Shown here: piece after piece, positions 6,828 to 14,808 of the stretch
How the letters are laid out: the number at the start of each line of letters is the position of its first letter
How positions within the stretch are numbered: the stretch's first letter is position 1
Source of the DNA: Bacillota bacterium
Lineage (GTDB): Bacteria; Bacillota; Clostridia; Oscillospirales; Butyricicoccaceae
Direction: 5' to 3'
Length of the DNA: 19,265 bases
NCBI GenBank assembly: GCA_030705725.1
Contig: JAUZPW010000003.1
Span: 1-19,265 of the forward strand
Program-made: the position numbers and the translations under genes
The notes under the pieces: generated by a model
What the model was told of the DNA's origin: nothing
The model's input: only the letters and a program-made list of their open reading frames with translations
The model's database searches: none

Positions 6828-7409
6828 TTATCTGTGAACCAGAACCTTGTCGATCAAGCCGTAATTTACGGCCTCTTCAGCGGTCATAAAGTTATCGCGC
6901 TCGGTGTCGCGTTCTATGACTTCAAGGGGTTTCCCAGTTCTTTCGCTTAATATCTCATTCAGCTTTTTCTTGATTCTGATTATACGGTCGGCATGGATTT
7001 TTATGTCCGTTGCCTGACCCTGCATACCACCGAGCGGCTGGTGGATCATTATTTCACTGTTCGGAAGCCCGAAGCGCTTTCCCTTTGCGCCCGCGGCAAG
7101 CAAAAACGCGCCCATGCTCGCGGCCATACCGAAGCAGATTGTGGAGACGTCGGCTTTTATATACTGCATCGTGTCAAAAATCGCCATACCGGCGGTGATT
7201 GAGCCTCCCGGGCTGTTTATATACAGGTTTATATCCTTGTCGGGGTCCTGGGCTTCAAGATATAAAAGCTGAGCGACGACAAGGCTTGCGGTAGCGTCGT
7301 TTACTTCATCCGACAGAATAACGATGCGGTCGTTTAACAGCCTTGAAAAAATATCGTAAGAACGTTCGCCGCGATTTGTTTGTTCAACAACAATTGGGAC
7401 AAGACTCAT
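6828..7409 (-). CDS. clpP: ClpP, serine protease subunit of ClpXP
   Basis: This 193-residue peptidase carries the full ClpP catalytic triad at the usual places: S98 in GMAASMGA, H123 in MIHQPLGG and D172 in ERDNFM. The GS motif INSPGGSITAG (65-75) forms the oxyanion region. ClpP assembles into a 14-subunit barrel that degrades proteins fed by ClpX and other Clp ATPases. The start ATG follows AAAGGAG with an 8-base gap. A gene for trigger factor is immediately upstream and clpX downstream, the conserved arrangement of this operon. Nothing is unusual in the sequence. Confidence 0.98.
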   Translation of the reverse strand: MSLVPIVVEQTNRGERSYDIFSRLLNDRIVILSDEVNDATASLVVAQLLYLEAQDPDKDINLYINSPGGSITAGMAIFDTMQYIKADVSTICFGMAASMGAFLLAAGAKGKRFGLPNSEIMIHQPLGGMQGQATDIKIHADRIIRIKKKLNEILSERTGKPLEVIERDTERDNFMTAEEAVNYGLIDKVLVHR

Positions 7410-7448
7410 ACCAAAATCTCCTTTACTTATTGCTGGCTGCCTTTAGAA

Positions 7449-8822
7449 TTATTCACGGTCCTGCTCTTTTTTAGTCGTTTTTTTTGCGTGAGCCGTTTTT
7501 TTCTCTGATGCAGCCTTAGGGGCTTCCTTTTTCTCGGTCTCAGCAACCGCTACGGAGCTGTCGCGGATAAGATCGATCGTATGGTTGACCGTGAGCTCCT
7601 TTTTGAGTGAGTCAACCCCAATAAATCCTTTTATTTTTTCCGTTTCCATATTATATTTTTCCGAGAGCTTTTTATATTCGTTTTCAATGTCTTCATCGGA
7701 AACGACGACGTTCTCAAGCTCGCCTATTTTTTCAAGGGCAATCATGGTTTTTACCTGGTGCTCGGCCTGCGGTCTGAATTTGGTTTTGAAAGACTCGCGG
7801 TCCATCTGGTTCATCTTCAGATAAGCGTCGAGCTCGATCCCCTGGTTTGAAAGCCTGTAGCCGAAATCCTCGACAATCTGGTCTAACTGCCTGTCGATCA
7901 TAGCGTCGGGTATATCGGCTTCCATTTTTTCCGTGATCTGATCTATTATTTTATCCTCAAATTCGCTGTCGGCGGTTTTTTGACGCGACTCGATCAGTTT
8001 CTTCTTCAGGTCTTCACGGAGGGCCGAAATCGAGTCGAATTCGGAAACATCCTTTGCAAACTCGTCGTCAAGCTCGGGAAGTATTGTTTCTTTAACCTCC
8101 AGAACCTTGCAGTTGAACACTGCTTCTTTTCCGGCAAGCTCTTTGGCGTTATAGTCCTCGGGGAAAGTCACATTGACCGAGGCTTCCTCGCCGGCGCTTT
8201 TACCGACAAGCTGTTCCTCAAACCCGGGAATAAACCGTCCGGAACCGATAACGAGCGGATATGACTCCCCTTTTCCGCCTTCGAACGGAACGCCGTCGAT
8301 AAAGCCTTCAAAATTAATAACCGCGGTGTCGCCCGTTTTTACGGCGCGGTCGCATGTTTCGGTTCTGGAAGCGCGGTCTTGCAATTTTTTGATTTCTTCT
8401 TCAACATCCTCGTCCGAAACCGATACCCCGCGTTTTTCGGCTTTGAGGCCCTTATATTCGCCCAGCTTTACCTCGGGTTTTACCGGCACTTTTGCTGTGA
8501 AAACATAACCTTCACCGTTCTCGTCAAGATCCTTTATATCAATATCGGCGCGGCCGACAACGTCAAGCTTCGCCTCTTCGACTGCCTTATCATACGCCTC
8601 TGGATAGCTTAAGTTGATAGCCTCTTCGTAAAAAACTCCCTTGCCGTACATCTGCTCGATAATTCTGAGCGGCGCTTTGCCCTTTCTGAAACCGGGGACA
8701 TTGAATTTTCCGGCAAGCTTATGATAAGCTTTCTGAATCGCGCTCTCGAATTCTTCCTTTGAAACGGCAATTTCAAGTTCTACAATGCTTTTCTCCTGCT
8801 TTTCCGCTTTGTTCAGCTTCAT
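7449..8822 (-). CDS. tig: Trigger factor, ribosome-associated chaperone
   Basis: This 457-residue protein has the three trigger factor domains. The N-terminal ribosome-binding domain bears the L23-docking signature GFRKGKAP at 44-51. An FKBP-type prolyl isomerase domain lies at about 164-245, including GDTAVINFEGFIDG and IPGFEEQLVG. A helical C-terminal chaperone domain extends to about 430. It shields nascent chains leaving the ribosome. The last 27 residues form a Lys/Glu/Ala-rich tail that is probably disordered, an addition seen in many Clostridia. ATG 8822 follows GAGGAGA by about 7 bases. It is the first gene of the tig-clpP-clpX operon. Confidence 0.97.
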   Translation of the reverse strand: MKLNKAEKQEKSIVELEIAVSKEEFESAIQKAYHKLAGKFNVPGFRKGKAPLRIIEQMYGKGVFYEEAINLSYPEAYDKAVEEAKLDVVGRADIDIKDLDENGEGYVFTAKVPVKPEVKLGEYKGLKAEKRGVSVSDEDVEEEIKKLQDRASRTETCDRAVKTGDTAVINFEGFIDGVPFEGGKGESYPLVIGSGRFIPGFEEQLVGKSAGEEASVNVTFPEDYNAKELAGKEAVFNCKVLEVKETILPELDDEFAKDVSEFDSISALREDLKKKLIESRQKTADSEFEDKIIDQITEKMEADIPDAMIDRQLDQIVEDFGYRLSNQGIELDAYLKMNQMDRESFKTKFRPQAEHQVKTMIALEKIGELENVVVSDEDIENEYKKLSEKYNMETEKIKGFIGVDSLKKELTVNHTIDLIRDSSVAVAETEKKEAPKAASEKKTAHAKKTTKKEQDRE

Positions 8823-8860
8823 CTAATAATTCTCCTCTGTTTATCATTCAAATCCGATCT

Positions 8861-8889
8861 ATTCTACCAGAAAATATACAAAATTTCCA
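8861..8889 (-). promoter_or_regulatory. Promoter of the tig-clpP-clpX operon
   Basis: On the minus strand, a -10 TAGAAT (8861-8866) is preceded by TGG (extended -10), and a -35 TGGAAA (8884-8889) lies 17 bp upstream. The -35 lies just downstream of the metallophosphoesterase stop. There is no convincing terminator between them, so some readthrough into tig is possible. Confidence 0.6.
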
Positions 8890-8897
8890 GACATTTT

Positions 8898-9596
8898 TTA
8901 TGAAATAACAAGCATAGGCTTAAAATTCAGGTAATCCGCCGAAATTAGGCGGAATTCAATACCGCGATGTATTCCCTCGAAAGCCTGCCGCTGGCTCTCG
9001 GAATGCAAATGACCGTAAAAGCACTTTTCGACGGAATATTTGCATAAAAGCGAGATGATTTCGTCACAGCGGTAGCTGCCGTAGACGGGCGGATAATGAA
9101 TAAAAGCGAATATCCTGTTTTTGCCAGCACTTTTCGCTTCCATGAAAGAGGCTTCAAGTCTTATTAGCTCGCGCTTAAATATCTTTGCGTCCGGAGCCTT
9201 TTGATCCTCCTCGTAAAACCAGCCTCTGGTTCCGCAGAGCGCGACGTCTTCATAAAAGAAGCAGTTATTGTAAATAAAATCAATACCGTGTATCCCGTTT
9301 TCTTTAAGGACACGCTTCATTTTTGTAACCGTTTCCCACCAAAGGTCATGATTCCCCTTTACGATCAGTTTTTTTGACGGAAGCGACGACAAAAGCTTAA
9401 AATCGGGAAGCGCCTCGGCAAGGTTTATGCCCCAGGACACATCGCCCGCTATAACGAGAACATCGTCTTCATTAAGCATATTTTTGAGATTGTTTTCAAT
9501 TTTCTCGCTGTAATTTTCCCACACGCCCCCAAAAATATCCATCGGCTTCGGGACGGCCTCGGAAAGATGAAGATCGGAAATCGCATAAAGGGCCAT
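8898..9596 (-). CDS. Calcineurin-like metallophosphoesterase
   Basis: This 232-residue protein carries the metal-binding motifs of the calcineurin-like phosphoesterase superfamily in order: DLH (D8, H10), GD (D52), GNHD (81-84), H167 in FIHYPP and GHLH (195-198). These bind two metal ions that cleave phosphate esters. The substrate is unknown. There is no signal peptide, so it is cytosolic. The start at ATG 9596 is chosen because a GGAGAG ribosome binding site precedes it and the protein then begins MALYAISDLHL, as family members do. An in-frame extension to 9737 is possible on paper but would run through the divergent DUF1540 gene and reads as unrelated sequence. The gene stands alone between thrC and tig. 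Confidence 0.92.
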   Translation of the reverse strand: MALYAISDLHLSEAVPKPMDIFGGVWENYSEKIENNLKNMLNEDDVLVIAGDVSWGINLAEALPDFKLLSSLPSKKLIVKGNHDLWWETVTKMKRVLKENGIHGIDFIYNNCFFYEDVALCGTRGWFYEEDQKAPDAKIFKRELIRLEASFMEAKSAGKNRIFAFIHYPPVYGSYRCDEIISLLCKYSVEKCFYGHLHSESQRQAFEGIHRGIEFRLISADYLNFKPMLVIS

Positions 9597-9621
9597 TAGA
9601 AGCTCTCCGTTTAATTTTTTT

Positions 9622-9650
9622 TTGTCACGGTGGTTAAAATGAAATGTAAA
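9622..9650 (+). promoter_or_regulatory. Promoter of the DUF1540 gene
   Basis: A -35 TTGTCA (9622-9627, 5 of 6) and a -10 TGTAAA (9645-9650, 4 of 6) are separated by 17 bp. They lie 33 bp upstream of ATG 9684. Confidence 0.5.
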
Positions 9651-9683
9651 GCTAAAAATAAAACTGAAAGGAGTTGAACGCTT

Positions 9684-9848
9684 ATGCACAATCAGGATGG
9701 AGACCTTTCGCACGGAATATATTGCTCGGCGGTTCACTGCAAGTTTAACCGGGACGGAAAAAAATGCTCGGCTTCGTCGATCGACGTCGGCAACCCGTCC
9801 GCTAAAAATTCAAGGGATACGATGTGCGAGACTTACAGCGACAAATAA
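9684..9848 (+). CDS. Small cysteine-rich DUF1540 protein
   Basis: This 54-residue protein has the cysteine pattern of DUF1540: C14, C19, C28 and C48, within the frame YCSAVHCKF, KKCSASSIDVG and TMCETYSD. The four cysteines suggest a small zinc or other metal site; the function of the family is unknown. Members are common in Clostridia and Bacilli, often as one or two copies per protein. A GGAG ribosome binding site (9670-9673) lies 10 bases before the ATG, a plausible promoter is upstream, and a strong terminator follows 12 bp after the stop, so this is a complete one-gene transcription unit. It runs divergently from the metallophosphoesterase. Confidence 0.85.
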   Translation: MHNQDGDLSHGIYCSAVHCKFNRDGKKCSASSIDVGNPSAKNSRDTMCETYSDK

Positions 9849-9854
9849 ATATTG

Positions 9855-9884
9855 AAAACCTGCGGCTTTTTGCCGCAGTTTTTT
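9855..9884. terminator. Shared bidirectional intrinsic terminator (DUF1540 and thrC)
   Basis: CTGCGGC (9860-9866) pairs with GCCGCAG (9872-9878) around a T5 loop. It is followed on the plus strand by six Ts (9879-9884) and on the minus strand by GTTTTC. It lies between two convergent genes. The thrC stop codon (9883-9885) overlaps the T run. Confidence 0.88.
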
Positions 9885-11376
9885 ACTTAAGCTCCAAAAG
9901 CTCCAAAACCGCGTCTTTTATATTTCCTTTAGGCACCGACATCGAAAAACGTTCTTTCAGACCGGAAAGCGCCGTTAAAGGCTCGGGCGCCTTAATGCCG
10001 GTAACCTTTGAAAGTTTGCCGATCAGCTCGGGGCCGTCGCCCTGTTCTTTTTCGCCGAGCGCCTCAAGAACGCTTTTGCAGAACTTGAACGGGCTTGCGG
10101 TCGAGGCGATCACTGTTTTTGTTTCGTCTTTCGTTTTGTCTTTATATTCCCGGTAAACATGTAGCCCGACGGCAGTATGGGTGTCCAAAAGGTAGCCGCT
10201 TTCGCTAAATACCGCGGCTATCGTTTCTTTCGTCTGCGCTTCGTCACATGATCCCACCGAATAAAGGCTGTCGAGTCGTTTTGAAATTTCGCCGCCGACA
10301 TTATATTCTCCGTTAGTTTTTAAGCTTGACATAAGCTCTCTGACAACCTTGTCGTCACAGCCGGCGGCGTAATAAAGAAGTCTTTCCAAATTGCTCGAAA
10401 TCAGTATATCCATCGAGGGCGAGGAGGTTACATAAAAACCACGTTTCGAGTTATATATGCTGGAGTTGAAAAAGTCCGTCAGCACTCTGTTGCGGTTTGA
10501 GGCGCATATAAGCCGGTTCACGGGGAGCCCCATTCTCATCGCGAAATACGCCGAGAGAATATTGCCGAAATTTCCTGTCGGAACGCAGAAGTTTATTTTA
10601 TCGCCGATTTTTATTTCGCCGCTGTTGGCAAGCTCGCAGTACGCGGAAACGTAGTAAACGATCTGGGGCACGAGCCTCCCCCAGTTTATTGAATTCGCAG
10701 AGTTGAAAAACAGATTTTTACCCTTTGCGAACTTTATTATTTCTTCGTCGGTAAAGATAGATTTGACCGCGGTCTGGGCGTCGTCGAAATTGCCTAAAAT
10801 GGCGCAGACGCCGACATTGCTTCCCTTTTGCGTAGTCATCTGCAGCTTTTGAATTTTACTGACGCCGTCTTTAGGATAAAATACAATAATCCTTGTGCCG
10901 CTGACGTCTGAAAAACCCTCGAGCGCGGCTTTGCCCGTATCCCCGGAGGTCGCGACAAGAATGCAGACCTCCTTCTTTTCGCCGGTCTTTTTTAACGAGG
11001 CGGTCATAAGGTACGGCAGAAGCTGGAGCGCTACGTCCTTAAATGCCGAAGTCGGGCCGTGCCAAAGCTCGAGCATGAATTCGCCCGTCTTAAGCTTTTT
11101 TACGGGAGCAATTGCGGGGTCGTCAAATTTATCCCCGGAATATGCAGAATTAACGAAGGAGGTTAGCTCCTCCTTTGTAAAATCATCAAGAAACAGGCTC
11201 AGAATCTCGGCGGCCCGTTCACGGTAGCCCATTTTGCATAGCGATGCAATATCCTCCATTGTAATAGACGGGAACGATACCGGAGTATAAAGGCCGCCGT
11301 CGGGTGCTATTCCGGAGGTAATGGCCTGAGCCGCTTTTATCTTTACTGAATTATTTCTTGTGCTTACGTAATCCAT
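9883..11376 (-). CDS. thrC: Threonine synthase
   Basis: This PLP enzyme of about 497 residues converts O-phosphohomoserine to threonine, the last step of the pathway. The PLP-binding lysine is K113 in HGPTSAFKDVALQ. The N-terminal TRNNSVKIKAAQAITSG and the ATSGDTGKAA phosphate-binding loop are typical of the long class of threonine synthases. ATG 11376 is preferred over TTG 11379 because its A is shared with the stop codon of the dipeptidase upstream (TGATG), a classic coupling overlap. AAAGGA lies about 10 bases away and could serve either start. It is the last gene of the rplS-lepB-rbgA-rnhB-yraN-dipeptidase group, and a terminator follows immediately. No threonine-attenuation leader is seen, and no other threonine pathway gene is nearby. 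Confidence 0.96.
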   Translation of the reverse strand: MDYVSTRNNSVKIKAAQAITSGIAPDGGLYTPVSFPSITMEDIASLCKMGYRERAAEILSLFLDDFTKEELTSFVNSAYSGDKFDDPAIAPVKKLKTGEFMLELWHGPTSAFKDVALQLLPYLMTASLKKTGEKKEVCILVATSGDTGKAALEGFSDVSGTRIIVFYPKDGVSKIQKLQMTTQKGSNVGVCAILGNFDDAQTAVKSIFTDEEIIKFAKGKNLFFNSANSINWGRLVPQIVYYVSAYCELANSGEIKIGDKINFCVPTGNFGNILSAYFAMRMGLPVNRLICASNRNRVLTDFFNSSIYNSKRGFYVTSSPSMDILISSNLERLLYYAAGCDDKVVRELMSSLKTNGEYNVGGEISKRLDSLYSVGSCDEAQTKETIAAVFSESGYLLDTHTAVGLHVYREYKDKTKDETKTVIASTASPFKFCKSVLEALGEKEQGDGPELIGKLSKVTGIKAPEPLTALSGLKERFSMSVPKGNIKDAVLELLELK

Positions 11377-12314
11377 CAAGCTTCAATCCTTTTCTGAACA
11401 AATCTGTACATATTTCCGAAAAATATATCGTCGACAAGAGATTCGGCGTAATTCTTTCTGAGGAGTGCCTCATAAACCTTCTTCAAGTCGGAAACAGTTT
11501 TTATGCCCTTTGGCAGCTGATCGCAGCCGTCAAAATCGCAGCCCAGCGCCAGTATATGCTCTCCGCCGAGCGACGCTATGTATTCTATATGATTTACTAC
11601 GGTATCAACGGTGCAGGAATCCGGATCGTCAGACAGAAACGCCGCGTAAAGATTAATTCCGCATATGCAGTTTCGCTTAATCAAAACACCGAGTTGCTCG
11701 TCCGTAAGGTTGCGGCGGTGGCGGCACAACACTCTGGCGTTTGAGTGACTGGCTATAAAAGGTCTTTTGGTTATTTCGGCCACATCGAAAAAGCCCTGCT
11801 CCGAAAGGTGCGAGACGTCCGGCACAACGCCTAAAAGCTCCATTTTTCTAACGAATTCTTTCCCTTCGGAGCTTAGACCCTCGACTATTTTATAGGCCGA
11901 AGGAGTGCCGATGGCGTTCTTATTGTTCCATGTGATATTCACGAAGCGGACTCCCTCGGAAAACGCAAAGGAGAGGACTTCCTCGGAGCAGCCTAAAAGC
12001 TCCGCGCCCTCAACGGAAAGGAAAGCGGCGCAACGGCCGCGCATCAGCGCTTCCCCGAGGCTTTGAGCGTCGCGGCAGAGCACGGGAGCTCCGTTTTGAC
12101 CGTTAAGCATTGACTTGGCGAGCTTAAGCTGAGCGCGAAAACGGCCTTCCATATCGCTTTCGGAGGATGAATCTCCCCAAATAGCAAAAATCTGCACATA
12201 GTTTTTGTAAACTGATGCTTTCTCGAGGTCGATATGATATGAGTTTTTCGAAAGATTGCCGCCCTCGTCGTAAATTCTTGAAATTGTGTCGCAATGGCAG
12301 TCAAAAAGTCGCAT
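11376..12314 (-). CDS. M19 family membrane dipeptidase-like peptidase
   Basis: This 312-residue protein has the zinc ligands of peptidase family M19 (renal dipeptidase): H7 and D9 in DCHCDT, E102 in SVEGAE, H169 in VSHL, H190 in SHSNARVLCRHRRN and D260 in CDFDG. M19 enzymes hydrolyse dipeptides, often with broad specificity and including D-residues, using two zinc ions. Despite the family name there is no signal peptide or membrane segment, so this one is cytosolic. ATG 12314 follows GGAGGT closely. It begins 12 bp after the yraN stop and ends in a one-base overlap with thrC. It probably supplies amino acids from peptides; the specific substrate is unknown. Confidence 0.92.
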   Translation of the reverse strand: MRLFDCHCDTISRIYDEGGNLSKNSYHIDLEKASVYKNYVQIFAIWGDSSSESDMEGRFRAQLKLAKSMLNGQNGAPVLCRDAQSLGEALMRGRCAAFLSVEGAELLGCSEEVLSFAFSEGVRFVNITWNNKNAIGTPSAYKIVEGLSSEGKEFVRKMELLGVVPDVSHLSEQGFFDVAEITKRPFIASHSNARVLCRHRRNLTDEQLGVLIKRNCICGINLYAAFLSDDPDSCTVDTVVNHIEYIASLGGEHILALGCDFDGCDQLPKGIKTVSDLKKVYEALLRKNYAESLVDDIFFGNMYRFVQKRIEA

Positions 12315-12326
12315 AAATACCTCCGC

Positions 12327-12683
12327 TTAAAAAGCATTTTCTATATGATTTACGGTTACACGTTCTTCGCTCTGCAAATATACTTCAAAAACGTCAAATC
12401 TCGCCTGCAGAAAGCTTCCCGGATCGTTTTGGGCTAGCCAGGAGGCCGCGCATGTTTTTATTTTTTCCTGCTTTATTCTGTCAACGGCCTCGAAAGCATT
12501 CGCGAAGCGGCCGTCTTTTCTTGTTTTTACCTCGGCGAAAACCACGATTTCACGTTTTTTCGCGATCAGGTCGATTTCGCCGTAACGCGTATGAAAATTA
12601 GCTTCCAGAATGTCGTAGCCTTTTTTCCGCAGATAAACGGCGGCTTCGGCCTCGCCTTTTTTCCCGGTAAGCTGAGTTTTCAT
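12327..12683 (-). CDS. YraN/UPF0102 family nuclease-like protein
   Basis: This 118-residue protein has the hallmarks of UPF0102: an N-terminal GKKGEAEAAVYLRKKGYDILE, then RYGEIDLIA (34-41) and FAEVKTR (49-55). The pattern E-x-D-L-I followed by E-V-K is that of a restriction-endonuclease-like fold with a metal-binding Asp/Glu/Lys set. The cellular role is not established; a link to Holliday-junction or recombination work has been suggested for relatives. Its ATG overlaps the rnhB stop (ATGA), so it is translationally coupled to RNase HII. The rnhB-yraN pair is widespread. Confidence 0.93.
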   Translation of the reverse strand: MKTQLTGKKGEAEAAVYLRKKGYDILEANFHTRYGEIDLIAKKREIVVFAEVKTRKDGRFANAFEAVDRIKQEKIKTCAASWLAQNDPGSFLQARFDVFEVYLQSEERVTVNHIENAF

Positions 12684-13306
12684 CCCGCACTCTCCTTATT
12701 CAGGATATTACTGAGAAAGCTTCGGCGGTGCACTTCACAAGGGCCGTATTTAAGAAGCAGTTCGACATGTTTTTTTGTCGGATAGCCTTTATGGACGTCG
12801 AAAAGATATTGGGGATATAAAGCGGCGAGTTCCTTCATAAAGCGGTCGCGGCTAACCTTAGCGAGAATCGAGGCCGCGGCTATCGACGCGCTCTTTGCGT
12901 CGCCTCCGACGATAGTTCTGACTTTTATCGTAAATCCTTTCGAGCAGTTGCCGTCTATAAGAGCTATATCGGGTTTAATATGAAGCCCGTCCGCCGCCCG
13001 GCGCATTGCAAGCATCGAGGCGTTTAGGATATTCAGCCCGTCCACTTCTTTTTCAGTTGCAAAGGCCACGGAATATGAAAGGGCGCGTTTTATTATTTCA
13101 GGGTAAAGCGCTTCGCGTTTTTTTTCGCTGAGCTTTTTGGAGTCATCCAAGCCTTCGATAACGTCGTCCGGGTTAAGTATTACGGCGGCGGCGTAAACAG
13201 GCCCCGCAAGCGGCCCGCGCCCCGCTTCGTCAATGCCGCAGATAACGTTATTGCCGTTTTGCCTTTCCTCCCTTTCGAAGGTATAAAGATCGGCTTTATC
13301 CCGCAT
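12680..13306 (-). CDS. rnhB: Ribonuclease HII
   Basis: This 208-residue nuclease cuts the RNA strand of RNA-DNA hybrids and removes single ribonucleotides from DNA. The catalytic acids are D26 and E27 in GIDEAGRGPLAGPV, D118 in ALIDGN and D136 in GGDAKSASIAAAS. The strand-recognition motif HKGYPTKKH lies near the C-terminus. The GRG motif that reads the ribose junction is at 29-31. The start ATG lies inside the last codons of rbgA (11-bp overlap), with GGAGG about 9 bases upstream, so it is coupled to it. It overlaps yraN by 4 bp at its end. Length and motifs are normal. Confidence 0.97.
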   Translation of the reverse strand: MRDKADLYTFEREERQNGNNVICGIDEAGRGPLAGPVYAAAVILNPDDVIEGLDDSKKLSEKKREALYPEIIKRALSYSVAFATEKEVDGLNILNASMLAMRRAADGLHIKPDIALIDGNCSKGFTIKVRTIVGGDAKSASIAAASILAKVSRDRFMKELAALYPQYLFDVHKGYPTKKHVELLLKYGPCEVHRRSFLSNILNKESAG

Positions 13307-14153
13307 CGTGAGGCACCTCCAGCGTTATCTTTCCGAGCAGGCCCCCCCTGAACTCGTCGAGCAGAATCCGGGCCATGCGTTCGGTATCCTCTTTGCCCCC
13401 GGGAAGAAGAAACCCGCGTTTTTTAGCCGCGGCTTTAAGCAGCGTATACCCATCCTTTTCGGCGGCCGCGTCAACTTTATAGCGTGATATCAAAGCATGC
13501 GGAGCATAGACCGCAAGCTCCGCCATAAGGTTTGATGCAAGGGTTTCAAGGTCCATGATCTCGTCACGCACGGCGCCTGTAAAGGCGAGATGCATTCCGG
13601 TTTTTTCGTCGTCAAATTTGGGCCATAAAATTCCGGGAGTATCGAGGAGCTCGAGCCCGTCGCCGAGCGAAAACCACTGTTTCCCGCGGGTGACTCCGGG
13701 CTTATCCTCCGCCTTGGCCGATTTTCTTTTTATTATCCTGTTTATGAACGACGATTTCCCTACGTTCGGCACGCCTACCACCATAATCTTAATGGCGCGC
13801 CCGGCCTGGCCTTTTTCTTCGTTTCTCTTGATTTTATCCTTCATTAGGAGTTTGACGGCAGGCAAAAACGTTCCTATGCCGACGCCCTTTTTGCTGTCGG
13901 TCAGAATAACGGCAAAGCCCCTGAGCCTGAAATAGGAAGCCCATTTTTTATTAAGCTCGGGATCGGACTGATCCGCCCGGTTTAATACGATAAGGCGGGG
14001 CTTTGACGCGGCAATCGAATCTATATCCGGATTCCTTGATGAAACGGGGATTCTTGCATCTACGATTTCGCATACCAAATCGACCAGCTTAAGCTGATCG
14101 ACTATCATGCGTTTTGTTTTTGCCATGTGTCCGGGATACCATTGAATGTTCAT
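13296..14153 (-). CDS. rbgA: Ribosome biogenesis GTPase RbgA (YlqF)
   Basis: This 285-residue circularly permuted GTPase has the order G4-G5-G1-G2-G3: NRAD at 58-61, a GVPNVGKSS P-loop at 127-135, PGVT at 152-155 and DTPG at 171-174. The N-terminal NIQWYPGHMAKTKR is the RbgA signature, and a C-terminal domain binds the ribosome. RbgA acts in late 50S assembly. The G4 motif reads NRAD rather than the usual NKAD (codon CGG), a conservative change. ATG 14153 is 4 bp after the lepB stop, with AGGA overlapping that stop. The series rplS-lepB-rbgA-rnhB is common in Clostridia. Confidence 0.97.
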   Translation of the reverse strand: MNIQWYPGHMAKTKRMIVDQLKLVDLVCEIVDARIPVSSRNPDIDSIAASKPRLIVLNRADQSDPELNKKWASYFRLRGFAVILTDSKKGVGIGTFLPAVKLLMKDKIKRNEEKGQAGRAIKIMVVGVPNVGKSSFINRIIKRKSAKAEDKPGVTRGKQWFSLGDGLELLDTPGILWPKFDDEKTGMHLAFTGAVRDEIMDLETLASNLMAELAVYAPHALISRYKVDAAAEKDGYTLLKAAAKKRGFLLPGGKEDTERMARILLDEFRGGLLGKITLEVPHDAG

Positions 14154-14157
14154 TGTT

Positions 14158-14712
14158 TTATCCTATTTTGCCAAACCTTTTAACAGGCAGAATTCTGAAA
14201 AGAGCATGCCCCAGAATATATCGGTCGTCGACTACGCCGAGCCTAGAATCGCGGCTGTCCGTGCTGTTGTTCCGGTTGTCGCCCATGACAAAAATCGAAC
14301 CTTTAGGTACGATGAGCGGAAACTGCGTTCCCTCAGACAGCGCCGTGGGCTCGTTGATATAAGGTTCGTCAAGAGCTTTTCCGTCTACATAAACCTTGTG
14401 CTTGTCAAAATCAATATCAACCTTTTGCCCGCCGACCGCAATAACGCGCTTAACTATAGGCTTATCCATAAAGCTGCTTTTAGTAAGCACCACTATATCA
14501 CCCTGCTTCGGCGTGTAAAACATATTCGTTATTATTATCGTGTCCCGGTCGTGGAGCGTTGGAAACATGGACTGTCCGTCCACACCGATAATCCTCATAA
14601 AGAACACGAACAGTATGATAACGAAGCAAAGGGCGGTTACCAGAGCCTCAATCCAATCGAATATCTCGGATTTCTGTTCACTTTCAGTCTGATGGGCTCC
14701 GCTGTTCTCCAT
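14158..14712 (-). CDS. lepB: Signal peptidase I
   Basis: This 184-residue enzyme removes signal peptides from exported proteins. After a short N-terminal cytosolic part, a membrane segment spans about residues 22-41. The extracellular catalytic domain follows, with the nucleophile S48 in GQSMFPTL and the general base K88 in VKRVIAVGG. The C-terminal GDNRNNSTDSRDSR is the family box E. The single N-terminal anchor is typical of Gram-positive type I signal peptidases. ATG 14712 follows AGGAG by 6 bases. It lies 96 bp after rplS, with an intrinsic terminator and a possible promoter between them, so it may be expressed partly on its own. Confidence 0.96.
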   Translation of the reverse strand: MENSGAHQTESEQKSEIFDWIEALVTALCFVIILFVFFMRIIGVDGQSMFPTLHDRDTIIITNMFYTPKQGDIVVLTKSSFMDKPIVKRVIAVGGQKVDIDFDKHKVYVDGKALDEPYINEPTALSEGTQFPLIVPKGSIFVMGDNRNNSTDSRDSRLGVVDDRYILGHALFRILPVKRFGKIG

Positions 14713-14740
14713 AAATATCTCCTAAACAAAACTTATACTT

Positions 14741-14769
14741 AGTATATAATAATATCCAAAGATTATAAA
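14741..14769 (-). promoter_or_regulatory. Possible promoter of the lepB group
   Basis: On the minus strand, a -10 TATACT (14741-14746) and a -35 TTTATA (14764-14769) are 17 bp apart. They lie just after the rplS terminator. The stretch is very AT-rich, so this match is weak evidence. Confidence 0.35.
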
Positions 14770-14778
14770 AGCAATAGC

Positions 14779-14803
14779 AAGGGAGGGATAAATTCCCTCC
14801 CTT
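14779..14803 (-). terminator. Intrinsic terminator or attenuator after rplS
   Basis: AAGGGAGGGA (14779-14788) pairs perfectly with TCCCTCCCTT (14794-14803) around a TAAAT loop, only 5 bp after the rplS stop. On the minus strand the following bases, TTGCTATTGCTTTT, are T-rich but interrupted. Termination may therefore be partial, lowering lepB group expression relative to L19. Confidence 0.7.
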
Positions 14804-14808
14804 TACGT

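Noticed and set aside
9597..9737. N-terminal extension of the metallophosphoesterase to 9737
   Set aside because: It would overlap the DUF1540 gene in antisense and has no ribosome binding site; ATG 9596 has one and gives the normal family N-terminus.
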